Origin: Chloroflexota bacterium
GTDB lineage: Bacteria; Chloroflexota; Limnocylindria; Limnocylindrales; CSP1-4
Direction: 5' to 3'
NCBI GenBank assembly: GCA_947475545.1
Contig: CANJLL010000011.1
Coordinates: 20,332 to 84,331 of the forward strand
Length of the DNA stretch: 64,000 nucleotides
In this document: positions 1 through 9,100 of the stretch, piece by piece
Layout of the letters: every line of letters starts with the position of its first letter
Position numbering within the stretch: position 1 is the first letter of the stretch
Notes under the pieces: model-generated
What the model was told of the DNA's origin: nothing
The model's database searches: none
What the model saw: the letters and a program-made list of their open reading frames with translations, nothing else
Position numbers and translations under genes: made by a program

Positions 1-1
1 C

Positions 2-997
2 CAGGGCGCCCAGCCGGCCGACTGTGTCGCCGTCGCCCACCGCGTGGTCCACGGCGGCGACGGGTTCCGCGCGCCGGCCATCGTCGATGAGGCCGCGATC
101 CTCGCCATCGAGGCGCTCGCCCCGCTGGCCCCCCTCCACAACCCGGTCGCGGCCGCGACCATCCGGGCGGCGCGCGAGCGCCTGCCCACCCTCCCGCACG
201 TGGCGGTCTTCGACACCGCGTTCCACGCCACCCTGCCCGAGGCGGCGTGGCGCTATCCCCTCCCCGCCGACTGGGAGTCGTGGGGGATCCGCCGATATGG
301 GTTCCACGGGCTCTCCGTGGCATGGGCGGTGGAGCGGGCGGCGGCGCTCCTCGGGCGCCCGGCGGGCGACCTGTCCCTGGTCGTGGCGCACCTGGGCAGC
401 GGCTGCTCGGTCACGGCGGTGGAACGCGGCCGCTCGGCGTGGACATCGATGGGGATGACGCCACTGGAGGGCCTGATGATGGGGACGCGGGCGGGATCCG
501 TGGACCCAGGCATCCTCCTTGCCGTGCTGCGCGACGGACGACGGACCCTGGGGGCGCTGGCCGAAGACCTCGATCACCGGTCGGGCCTCCTCGGCGTGTC
601 GGGATCCGCTGCCGGGATGCGGGAGTTGGAGATCTCGGCCGGCGGCGGGGACGAACGGGCCGCCCTGGCCATCGCCATGTTCGTGGACCGGGCCGCGGCC
701 GGGATTGCCGCAGCGGCCACGGCGCTGCCACGGCTGGATGCCCTGGTGTTCACCGGCGGGATCGGCGAGCACGCGCGCGACGTGTGCGCAGCCATCATCG
801 GGCGCCTCCGGGTCCTGGCCGTACCGCAGATGCCCGATGACCGGCGCGAGAATCCAGGCGCGGATACGGTGCTCGCCGACACCGGGCGTCCAGGCGTGCC
901 GGTGGTGCTCCGCGTTTTGGCCCGCGAAGACGTGGTCGCGGCACGGGCGGCGCTCCGGCTCGCGAGACCAGGCCATCCGTTGGGCGGGCAGGCGTGA
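2..997 (+). CDS. ackA: Acetate/propionate kinase family protein, 5' truncated by window edge
   Basis: Predicted acetokinase, which interconverts acetyl phosphate plus ADP with acetate plus ATP. The frame is open from base 2 and already inside the conserved HRVVHGG block, so the true N-terminus lies before the window. Visible family motifs are FDTAFH, RRYGFHG, VVAHLGSG, TPLEGLMMGTRAG (the substrate Arg is kept) and FTGGIGEHA. Two blocks deviate from the usual text: HLGNGAS reads HLGSGCS and GFHGTSH reads GFHGLSV, so nucleotide or substrate handling may differ. The stop overlaps the next start (GTGA at 994-997). A phosphoketolase or phosphotransacetylase would be the expected partner upstream but is not visible. 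Family assignment is firm; the substrate is not. Confidence 0.88.
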   Translation, partial: QGAQPADCVAVAHRVVHGGDGFRAPAIVDEAAILAIEALAPLAPLHNPVAAATIRAARERLPTLPHVAVFDTAFHATLPEAAWRYPLPADWESWGIRRYGFHGLSVAWAVERAAALLGRPAGDLSLVVAHLGSGCSVTAVERGRSAWTSMGMTPLEGLMMGTRAGSVDPGILLAVLRDGRRTLGALAEDLDHRSGLLGVSGSAAGMRELEISAGGGDERAALAIAMFVDRAAAGIAAAATALPRLDALVFTGGIGEHARDVCAAIIGRLRVLAVPQMPDDRRENPGADTVLADTGRPGVPVVLRVLAREDVVAARAALRLARPGHPLGGQA

Positions 998-2226
998 GCG
1001 AGGCACTCGGTGGGCGGCCGTCGGCGGGCACCCCCGGTGAGGTCTTCCGGGCCGCCCTGGCCCTCGGCCTGACGTCCTTCGGCGGGCCGGTCGCCCACAT
1101 CGGCTACTTCCGGCGCGAGTACGTCGAGCGCCGACACTGGCTGGGCGATGCCGCGTTCGCGGACCTCGTCGCCCTCGCGCAACTCCTCCCCGGGCCGGCC
1201 AGCAGCCAGCTGGGCATCGCCATCGGGGCGCGGCGCGCCGGGATCGCCGGCGGGGTCGCCGCATGGCTGGGCTTCACCCTGCCGTCGGCGCTGCTCCTGC
1301 TGGGGTTCGGTCTCGTGCTGTCCGCGGCCGACCTCGCATCGGCGGGCTGGGTCCACGGGCTCAAGGTGGCCGCTGTGGCGGTCGTCGCGCAGGCGATCTG
1401 GGCGATGGGCCGCACGCTTGCGCCGGACCGGCCGCGCCTCGCCATCGCAGCCGTCGCGGCAATCGTCTCCCTGGTCTGGGCGTCGTCCGCCGCCCAGCTG
1501 GTCCTGATCGCGGCGGGCGCCATCGCCGGCCGCCTCGCCCTGTCACCGCCGGCCGGCTCCATGGCAGGCCCAGGCTGGACCGCGATCTCCCGGCGAGCGG
1601 GCCTGGGCTTCCTTGGCGCGTACGCCATCCTGCTCGTCGTCCTTCCCGTGGCGGTGGGTGGAAGAGCCGGCCTCGCCTCGCTCTTCTCCGCGTTCTACGT
1701 CGCCGGCGCCCTGGTCTTCGGCGGTGGGCACGTGGTCCTGCCGCTACTCCACGGCACGGTGGTCGAGCCCGGCTGGGTGACCAACGGAGAGTTCCTGGCG
1801 GGCTACGGTGCCGCACAGGCGGTCCCGGGCCCACTGTTCACGGTGGCGGCGTTCCTGGGCGCCGTCGCGGTGGTGCCCAGTGCAACGGGCGTGACCGCCA
1901 TCGCAGCGACGCCCGGCGGGATCCCGGGCGCGGGCGTCGCGCTCGCGGGGATCTTTCTCCCGTCGTTCCTGCTGGTCTTCGGGACCCTGCCGTTCTGGGA
2001 TCGGCTGCGCCGCTCACCGGGGTTCCGGAGGGCGCTCGCGGGGACCAACGCGGTCGTGGTCGGGATCCTGGTCGCGGCGTTCTGGGACCCGATCTGGACG
2101 GGCGCTGTGCGCGGTCCAATCGACGTCGCGGTCGCCGGCATCGGCCTGGCGCTCCTGCTGACGCGGCGCGTGCCGCCGATCGTCGTGGTGGGCCTCGCGG
2201 CCTGCGCGGGACAGTTGCTGGGATAG
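994..2226 (+). CDS. chrA: Chromate transporter (CHR family), long form
   Basis: A 410-residue integral membrane protein of the chromate ion transporter family. The N-terminal signature LTSFGGPVAHIGYFRREYV is followed by LAQLLPGPASSQL. A second half repeats the pattern (FGGGHVVLPLLHG, GYGAAQAVPGPLF), as expected for the two-domain long CHR proteins. About ten hydrophobic segments are visible. Its GTG start overlaps the kinase stop by 4 nt, so it is probably translationally coupled and co-transcribed. Family members export chromate or possibly other oxyanions; with no other resistance gene nearby, the substrate here is uncertain. The symbol reflects the family rather than proven function. Confidence 0.85.
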   Translation: MSEALGGRPSAGTPGEVFRAALALGLTSFGGPVAHIGYFRREYVERRHWLGDAAFADLVALAQLLPGPASSQLGIAIGARRAGIAGGVAAWLGFTLPSALLLLGFGLVLSAADLASAGWVHGLKVAAVAVVAQAIWAMGRTLAPDRPRLAIAAVAAIVSLVWASSAAQLVLIAAGAIAGRLALSPPAGSMAGPGWTAISRRAGLGFLGAYAILLVVLPVAVGGRAGLASLFSAFYVAGALVFGGGHVVLPLLHGTVVEPGWVTNGEFLAGYGAAQAVPGPLFTVAAFLGAVAVVPSATGVTAIAATPGGIPGAGVALAGIFLPSFLLVFGTLPFWDRLRRSPGFRRALAGTNAVVVGILVAAFWDPIWTGAVRGPIDVAVAGIGLALLLTRRVPPIVVVGLAACAGQLLG

Positions 2227-2270
2227 CCGCGCCGCGCGTGTCGGGCCGTCCGGCGAGGCCACGCGCCGGG

Positions 2271-2276
2271 TACCCT
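2271..2276 (+). promoter_or_regulatory. Possible -10 hexamer (TACCCT) before the DMT transporter
   Basis: TACCCT lies in the 101-nt gap after chrA, about 50 nt before the chosen ATG. That would give a leader of roughly 45 nt containing the GGGAGGG ribosome-binding site. No convincing -35 hexamer is visible. Confidence 0.3.
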
Positions 2277-2327
2277 TGATCGCCGGCCGGCTGACGGCCC
2301 GCGGCCAGGACGAGCATGGGAGGGACG

Positions 2328-3284
2328 ATGACCGACGCCCTGGTGGGCAGCGCATTCGCCCTGGCCAGTGCCGCCTCCTACGCCGCCATGTACTTCCTCG
2401 TGCGGGCGGGCGTCCGCAAGTCCGACGTCGACGGCGGCGCCTTCGTCACGACCGTCGTCAACGCGCTGCTGCTGGGTGGCGCGGTCGTCATCCTGACCCT
2501 CACCGGCCACCCGTTTGCCTGGGACCTGCGCGCGCTGGCGTGGTTCGCCGTCGCCGGGCTGCTCGGCACCTTCACGGGGCGAGTCTTCATGCTGGCAGGC
2601 CTGCGCCGAATCGGGCCGGTGCGCACGGCAGCCATCGTCAACACGGCGCCGGTCCTGACGATCGGGATCAGCGTCCTGGTCCTCGGCGAGGTGCTCTCCG
2701 GCGTGGGCGTCGTCGCCGCAGCGCTGGTCCTGACCGGCCTCGCCCTGCTCGGCTCCGACGCCTTTCGAACCGCCGACCCGACACGGGCGAGGGACGGCGG
2801 GCAAGCCGCCGCGGCCTCGGGGACGCCAGGCCTGGACCGGACGACGCCGGCCGTCTGGGGCCTCCTGCTCTCCACCCTGTCGGCGCTCTCCTTCGGGAGC
2901 GCCCGGATTGCCCGCCGGGTGGGCTTCGGGTTCATGCCCGACCCGCTGGCCGGCGCCATGGTCGGTGCGACGGCCGGCATCCTGGGGAATCTCCTCCTCC
3001 AGGTCCTCCAGGGCCGGGTCCGGTCGGTGGTCCTGACCAGCTTCCGCGACGTCCGGCCGGCGCTCTGGGCAGCCGGGACGTGCTCCACGCTGGGCCTGCT
3101 CTTCTTCTTCACGGCGCTCCAGTTCGCGCCGCTCTCACACGTCGCGGTGGTCTCGGCCTCGGAGACGGTGATCACCATGCTCCTCAGTCGCGTCCTGTTC
3201 CCGCAGCGCGAGCACCTGTCACCACGCGTCCTGGTCGCGGCGGCCTGCGTGTTCGGCGCCGGGGTGCTGATCTCGCTGGGCTGA
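2328..3284 (+). CDS. EamA/DMT-superfamily transporter
   Basis: A 318-residue membrane protein with two EamA repeats, about ten transmembrane segments in all, typical of drug/metabolite exporters. The first repeat ends with the characteristic NTAPVLTIGISVLVLGEVL and the second with SHVAVVSASETVITMLLSRV. A low-complexity polar linker (near residues 150-180) separates the halves. I chose ATG 2328 over the in-frame ATG 2316 because GGGAGGG sits 5-7 nt before it. It follows chrA by 101 nt and converges on the minus-strand envelope operon. The substrate cannot be told from sequence. Confidence 0.82.
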   Translation: MTDALVGSAFALASAASYAAMYFLVRAGVRKSDVDGGAFVTTVVNALLLGGAVVILTLTGHPFAWDLRALAWFAVAGLLGTFTGRVFMLAGLRRIGPVRTAAIVNTAPVLTIGISVLVLGEVLSGVGVVAAALVLTGLALLGSDAFRTADPTRARDGGQAAAASGTPGLDRTTPAVWGLLLSTLSALSFGSARIARRVGFGFMPDPLAGAMVGATAGILGNLLLQVLQGRVRSVVLTSFRDVRPALWAAGTCSTLGLLFFFTALQFAPLSHVAVVSASETVITMLLSRVLFPQREHLSPRVLVAAACVFGAGVLISLG

Positions 3285-3319
3285 TCCGGGCGCAGCCCCT
3301 TCGACACCGCCCCGGCGGA

Positions 3320-3335
3320 GGCGACCCGCGTCGCC
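3320..3335. terminator. GC hairpin between convergent genes
   Basis: GGCGAC-CCGC-GTCGCC forms a 6-bp stem with a 4-nt loop, in the 61-bp gap between two convergent stop codons (3284 and 3346). There is no T-tract, so termination activity is only inferred from position. Confidence 0.3.
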
Positions 3336-3345
3336 GGGCCAATGG

Positions 3346-4317
3346 TCAGCCGACGCGCACCGAACCCACCCCGCCCTGGATGTCGATGTCGACGCGGTTC
3401 GCGGCCGCCTCCCAATCGGGCGAGGCGTACCCGTCCACGGTGCGGGGGAATCGCGCTTCATCCACGACCACCGAACCCAGCGCGATCTGCATCCGGATCC
3501 TCGCGGCCACGCCCTGCGGCACCTCGATGGCGAGGGACGCGGCGCCGGTCTCGGCCATGACGACGGTCCGCCCGGCGGCAGCCGGCAACTGCAGGCGCGT
3601 CTCGCTGGCGCCCATCCTGAGATCCAGGCGCTGCAGCTGAAGGTCGGTCAGGTCCAGGACCGCCCGCGCCGCACCCATCTCCACGCGCAAGTCCAGCGGG
3701 ACCTCGCCGGTCAGCCCGAGGCGCCAGTCCAGCGGCCGGTCCCAGCCGACCCAGCCACCCGCAACGTCTGGCTGCAGGGCCACGCTGCCGGATCCATCCC
3801 GGGTGACCCGGATGCCGCCGGTGCCGGTTCCCGACGCGAGCGCGCCACCGGGCCCCCGGGTGACCGCGAGCTGGCCGGCCCCAAACCGGAGCGCGACCAT
3901 GGCGTGCTGTGCCCCAGCCAGCGGCAGGCTCACCGTCTCGGAGGGAACGGCACGGCCGGGCCAGACGGCGGCGACGAGGAACCAGGCCCCGATGCCGATC
4001 GGGATCAGCGGCCACCAGTGGCTGACCAGGTCCCCGGGCGAGACGGCCAGGCGCCCGGTGGTGCTCATCAGCAGCACAAACCCGACCCCGATCCAGGCGA
4101 TGGGCCAGACGCGCCACCACGAGCCCGCCCAGTGCCGGGGACCCCACGCGACGGACGAGGCCAACATGCCCAGGCCGACCAGCATCACGAACATCGGCCA
4201 CGCCTTTCCCCAGCTGAGGCCCGCGTAGTCGCGCACGAGGAAGATCGTGCCGAGGCCCATGAGCCAGGCGGCCGCCACCAGTGCCCCACCACGAGGCCGG
4301 CCGGCCATGCCGGTCAC
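3346..4317 (-). CDS. Membrane protein with LiaF-like/toastrack C-terminal domain
   Basis: A 323-residue protein. The N-terminal half carries about four hydrophobic segments (LMGLGTIFLVRDYAGL, a FVMLVGLGML segment, a WIGVGFVLLMS segment and an IPIGIGAWFLVAAVW segment), resembling small membrane domains of the DUF5668 type. The C-terminal half is a beta-rich solenoid with GAA and GAG turns (VEMGAARAVLDL, LRMGASETRLQL, MAETGAASLAIEVP), as in the toastrack domains of LiaF and DUF2154 proteins. The GTG start overlaps the PspC stop (GTGA at 4314-4317), making it the third gene of a coupled operon. An envelope-stress role is inferred from the family and neighbours. ATG 4308 is an alternative start. 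Confidence 0.7.
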   Translation of the reverse strand: MTGMAGRPRGGALVAAAWLMGLGTIFLVRDYAGLSWGKAWPMFVMLVGLGMLASSVAWGPRHWAGSWWRVWPIAWIGVGFVLLMSTTGRLAVSPGDLVSHWWPLIPIGIGAWFLVAAVWPGRAVPSETVSLPLAGAQHAMVALRFGAGQLAVTRGPGGALASGTGTGGIRVTRDGSGSVALQPDVAGGWVGWDRPLDWRLGLTGEVPLDLRVEMGAARAVLDLTDLQLQRLDLRMGASETRLQLPAAAGRTVVMAETGAASLAIEVPQGVAARIRMQIALGSVVVDEARFPRTVDGYASPDWEAAANRVDIDIQGGVGSVRVG

Positions 4318-4946
4318 GCGCCGCCGCCCGGCCTGCCGGCCGGTCCGCCCCCGGCTCCTCCGCCGCCGCGGTCACCGCCGCGCCCGCCGAAGGAGAAGAC
4401 CAGCATGCCGACGCCGATGGCGAGCAGCAGGAACGGCCAGACTCGGTCGAAATCGATCTCCGGCACGTACTCGCGCAGGAGGAACCAGGCGCCCAGGAGG
4501 ATCAGCACGACCCCCACCACAACGCCGCCCCGCCCGGGCCCGTGCTGGGCCCGGCGGGCCTCCCGCGCCGCCCGGCGCTGGGCGCGCACCTGGGAGCGAA
4601 GCTGCGACGTGGTCGGGCCCGGTGCGCTGGCCCAGCCCGAGGGCCCTGGACTCGGGGCTGCCCCGGGGACAGGCTGGCTGGCCGGATCCGTGGGAGCCGG
4701 CGCCCCGAACCCGTAGGCAACACCCGCGGGCGGCGGCATCGGCGAGAAGCCTCCGAGGTCCTCCTCCTCGGGGACCACGATCGCCATGATGATGTAGATC
4801 ACGAGGAAAACGCCGCTGCTGGCGACGATCAGCAGGGCCCAGATGATGCGCACGAGGGACGGGTCGAGACCCATCCGCTCGGCGAGGCCGCCGGCGACGC
4901 CAGCGACCACGCGGTCGTCGACCGAGCGATAGAGCCGATCGTTCAC
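4314..4946 (-). CDS. PspC-domain protein
   Basis: A 210-residue protein. Residues 1-60 form a PspC domain (LYRSVDDRVVAGVAGGLAER, then a transmembrane helix ending in YIIMAIVVPEEE). A proline/alanine-rich linker, a basic stretch (RAQRRAAREARRAQHG), two more hydrophobic segments and a glycine-rich tail follow. The longer frame upstream is rejected because GTG 4946 has GGAGG 6 nt before it and overlaps the upstream stop (GTGA). PspC proteins sense or respond to membrane stress. The flanking toastrack proteins fit an envelope-stress module, but no two-component genes are adjacent. Confidence 0.85.
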   Translation of the reverse strand: MNDRLYRSVDDRVVAGVAGGLAERMGLDPSLVRIIWALLIVASSGVFLVIYIIMAIVVPEEEDLGGFSPMPPPAGVAYGFGAPAPTDPASQPVPGAAPSPGPSGWASAPGPTTSQLRSQVRAQRRAAREARRAQHGPGRGGVVVGVVLILLGAWFLLREYVPEIDFDRVWPFLLLAIGVGMLVFSFGGRGGDRGGGGAGGGPAGRPGGGA

Positions 4947-5890
4947 CTGCAGCCTCCAGTCGGATCCAGGTTGAAGCCGCCGAGATTGACCGAGACGTCC
5001 AGGCGGATCAACGGCCCACTCCCGGACCGGGTCCATACATCGCCACTCCGGCTCAGGCCGCGCTCGGCGAGGTTGGTCCCCGACAGGCTCTCCTGGGTGA
5101 TCCTGAACTGCAGCTGGACGTCCGACGGGACGCACAGGTCGATCCCCCCGGCGTTGGCGCCGACGGCGCCGTCGACCGGACCGGCGAGGGTGAGGGCGAC
5201 CCGTCCGGCATTCGCCTTGGCGTCGAGGCGGCTGATCGTCGCGCCGTTGGCAAGGAGGATCAGGTTGCCGGCGTTGACGTCGAGCCGGAGGCCCGCGAGG
5301 TGGCTGCCCGCCAGGTCCAGTGTCGCGTTGCCCGCGTTGACGCTGGCCTCGACGGAGGTGACCTGATCGCGCGGGAGGACGACCTTCCAGTCCTGGCCCT
5401 GGGTCCCGCCCCTTGGCGTGGTGACCTCGAGCCGGGTACCACCGGCGCTGACGACGGGCGGGCTGCCCCGGTACGCGGCACCCACGCTCCAGCCGTCGCC
5501 CGCCTGGGTGGTCACGTCCAGCGTCCCGCAGTTCAACGAGAACACCGCCGAGGCGCCCGAGGCGAGCATCCCCGACTTCGTCTCCCGCGTGAGCGCCTGC
5601 GATCCCGCGGGGAAGCAGGTGTCACCGCTGATGACCATGCTGCCCGCGCCAGCGCTCGCGCCGCCGGCGAGTGTCCCGACCACGGCGGCGGCCAGCACGG
5701 TCCCCAGGATGGCGAACCGCGTCCGCGAGACCAGGATCGCCACCCCTGCCGCGATGATCGCCAGCGGCCAGAGGCGCCCGACGCCACCCAGCGCCGACGC
5801 ATCGATCAGCCCCGTGCGGTCGGCCAGCGGGATGCCGCCCAAGAGCAGGAAGAAGAGACCCCAGAAGAGGGATCCGCGGTGCACGCGCAC
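4943..5890 (-). CDS. Membrane-anchored beta-solenoid protein (toastrack/DUF4097-like)
   Basis: A 315-residue protein and first gene of the three-gene envelope operon. Residues 8-75 hold three hydrophobic segments (LFWGLFFLLLGGIPLA, an LWPLAIIAAGVAILV segment, and ILGTVLAAAVVGTLAGGASA). The rest is a repetitive beta-sheet region with NAG turns (VEASVNAGNATLDLAG, LRLDVNAGNLILLANG, DAKANAGRVALTLAG, VGANAGGIDLCV), typical of extracytoplasmic toastrack or DUF4097 folds. Start GTG 5890 has GGAGG 6 nt upstream. The pattern suggests a scaffold outside the membrane; the exact role is unknown. Confidence 0.68.
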   Translation of the reverse strand: MRVHRGSLFWGLFFLLLGGIPLADRTGLIDASALGGVGRLWPLAIIAAGVAILVSRTRFAILGTVLAAAVVGTLAGGASAGAGSMVISGDTCFPAGSQALTRETKSGMLASGASAVFSLNCGTLDVTTQAGDGWSVGAAYRGSPPVVSAGGTRLEVTTPRGGTQGQDWKVVLPRDQVTSVEASVNAGNATLDLAGSHLAGLRLDVNAGNLILLANGATISRLDAKANAGRVALTLAGPVDGAVGANAGGIDLCVPSDVQLQFRITQESLSGTNLAERGLSRSGDVWTRSGSGPLIRLDVSVNLGGFNLDPTGGCR

Positions 5891-6098
5891 GATCGACCTC
5901 CATCCCTACCCGTGGGAGATCCCCTGGCCGTCCCGCGGGTGCAAGCCGCGACGTGGTCGCGCGGCACGCGGGCGGTGTTCAATCGCAAGCATGGCACCGC
6001 AGGTCAACCGGGGACGCTGCCATCCGGCCCGACCTTCCGGGTCCGTCGAACCATGCCCGAGCCTGGATCGGCCGCGGGGGACCGCGAGGCCGGTCGGG

Positions 6099-6104
6099 TA
6101 GAGT
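6099..6104 (+). promoter_or_regulatory. Possible -10 hexamer (TAGAGT) for the cyclase/AAA gene
   Basis: TAGAGT lies about 40 nt before the preferred TTG start and 13 nt before an alternative in-frame TTG at 6118. It is the best candidate in the 254-bp divergent gap (5891-6144). No clear -35 is visible. Confidence 0.3.
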
Positions 6105-6144
6105 TGCAAGGGCCAAGTTGGGCCGCGAACGGGAGTCCACCACC

Positions 6145-9100
6145 TTGTCCTGCTCGAACTGTGGTTTCGAGATCACCACCGGGGCGAAGTTCTGCCCGGA
6201 GTGCGGTGCGCGCCAGGCGACGAGCTGCCCGTCGTGCGGCACGCCCTCGGCACCCGGGGCCAAGTTCTGCGCCGAGTGCGGAACCCCCATGGGCGCGTCC
6301 GCCGCCCGGCCCGTGACGGCACCGCCGCACGCACCGAGCGCGGCTGACGAGCCCGTCACCGACGGCGCCGGCCCCGCGCGGCTCGGCGCCGTCGCCGAGC
6401 GCCGCGTGGTGACCGTGCTGTTCGCGGACCTGGTGGGCTTCACCACCTATGCGGAGGGCCGCGACGCCGAGGATGTGCGCGAATCGCTGTCTGCCTACTT
6501 TGACCTGACCCGCGGCGTGATCGAGCGTCACGGGGGCGTCGTCGAGAAGTTCATCGGCGACGCGGTGATGGCCGTCTGGGGCGCGCCGGTGGCCCACGAG
6601 GACGACGCTGAGCGGGCGGTCCGCACCGGGCTGGAGCTGGTCGCCGCCATTCGGGCGCTGGGGCCGGGGACCATGGCACGCGTCGGGATCCTGACCGGCG
6701 AGGCCGCCGTCACCCTCGGCGCGACCAACCAGGGAATGGTCGCCGGCGATCTGGTCAACACCGCCGCCCGCCTCCAGTCGATCGCCGAGCCGGGCACCGT
6801 GCTGGTCGGCGAGCCCACCGCCCGCGCCGCCGCCGCCGCGATCTCCTTCGAGGCCGTCGGCGAGCAGCAGCTCAAGGGCAAGGTCATGCCCGTCCCCGCG
6901 CTCCGAGCACTCCGCGTCATCGCCGAGCGCGGCGGGCGCCGCCGGACGGACGTGCTGGAGGCCCCGTTCGTGGGCCGCGACGATGAGCTGCGCCTGATCA
7001 AGGACCTGTTCCATGCCACGCAGCGCGAGGGTCGCGCCCGTTTGGTCTCGGTGATCGGGCCGGCCGGGATCGGCAAGACCCGGCTGGCGTGGGAGTTCGA
7101 GAAGTACCTCGATGGCATCGTGGACACCGTCTGGTGGCACCACGGCCGCGCCCCGGCCTACGGCGACGGCATGACGTTCTGGTCCCTGGGCGAGATAGTC
7201 CGTGGCCGGCTGGGCCTCGCCGAGACCGACGACGAGCGCACCGGTCGCCGCCAGATCGCCGACGCCCTGGCCCGGTTCGTCCCCGACGAGGCCGAGCGAC
7301 GCTGGATCGAGCCCGCCCTCCTCGCCCTGCTGGGCATCGAGGCCGGATCGGGCGCACCCGAGCAGCTGTTCGCGGCCTGGCGGACCCTCTTCGAGCGGTT
7401 GTCCGCCACTGGCACGGTGGTCTTCGTCTTCGAGGACCTCCACTGGGCTGATGCCGGCACCCTCGACTTCATCGACCACCTGCTGGAGTGGAGCCGCAAC
7501 GTCCCGTTCTACCTCGTGACCCTGGCGCGGCCGGAGCTGACGACGCGGCGGCCGGACTGGGGCGCGGGCAAGCGCAACTTCACCAGCATCTACCTGGATC
7601 CGCTGAGCGAGCCGTCCATGCGCCAGCTGCTGGTGGGCCTCGTACCGGGCCTCCCGGAGAGCACGGTCCGGACCATCATCGGCCGGGCAGACGGCATGCC
7701 GCTCTACGCGGTCGAGACAATCCGCATGCTCGTCGCGGACCGGCGGCTGGCCCAGGAAGGCGACCGGTACGTGCCGATCGGCGACCTGACGACGCTGGCC
7801 ATCCCGGACACGCTGACGGCGCTCATCGGCGCCCGGCTCGACAGCCTCGCGGCGGCGGACCGGGCCCTCCTGCAGGATGCCTCCGTCCTCGGCCAGAGCT
7901 TCACGCCCATCGCCCTCGCCACGGTGGCCGGGCAGGAGGTCGCCGCCGTCGAGGCACGCCTCCGGACCCTGGTGCGCGTGGAGATGGTCACCCACGAGGT
8001 GGACCCCCGCTCCCCCGAGCGCGGCCAGTACGCCTTCGTCCAGGCACTGCTCCGCGAGGTCACCTACAACACGCTGGCCAAGCGTGACCGCAAGGTCCGC
8101 CACCTCGCCGCGGCCCGCTACTTCGAGAGCCTAGAGAGCGATGAGCTGGCTGGCGCGCTGGCGACCCACTTCCTGGACGCCTTCCGGAACGCGGACGGCC
8201 CCGAAGCCGACGCGCTCGCCGCCCAGGCCCGGCTGGCCCTGGTCGGCGCGGCCGGTCGTGCCGCCGCCCTCGGGGCGCAGGAGCAGGCCGCCGCCTTCTA
8301 CCTCCAGGCGATCCCGGTCTCGCGGGACCCGCGCGAGGAGTTGGACCTCCTCGCGCCGGCCGGCCTGGCGCTCGTCGGCGCCGGCCGCTACGACGAGGCC
8401 ATCGGGCACCTGCAGCGCGCCCACGGGCTGGCGGCGCAGTCGGGTGGGGCCGCCGACCGGATCCGCGCCGGGACCGCGCTGGGCCGGGCGCTGGTGGCCG
8501 CGCGCCGCTCCACCGAAGGGGCGGCCCTCCTGGAGCCCCTGGCGGTGGAGCTTGCGGAGGCGCCCGACGTGCCGGCGATCGTTGCCGTCAGCCTCCTGGT
8601 GAGCCTGGGCAGCACGCGGATGCGGATGGAGAACCCGGCCGGCGCCATCGAGCTCGCCGAGCGCGCCCTCCAGCTGGCCGAGGCCGACCAGCTCTTCGAT
8701 GGCCTGGCCGAGGCGCTCACCATGAAGGGCACGGCGCTGGCGGCCATCGGCCGCCGCGTCGAGGGCCTGGGGCTCATGCAGCTCGGGGGCGAGGTTGCGG
8801 ATCGCCACGGATTCCCCCTGATCTCCCTGCGGGCGCTGGGCAATCGTGGCGCCTACCTCCTCGACGATCCGCGCGCCGCCCTGGAGGCGGAGCGCCAGGC
8901 GATCACGATGGCCCGGCGGCTGGGCCAGCGGCCGCTCCTGATCATCAACGTGATGAACGCCATGGAGGACTCGTTCCGGCTGGGCGAGTGGGATTGGGGC
9001 GTCGCGCAGGTGCGCGCCGAGCTCACCGGCGACCTGGCGCCGCTGGACCGGGCCCAGATGCTCGCCGGCCTGATCCAGGTCGCGGCCTTCCGGGGTGAGC

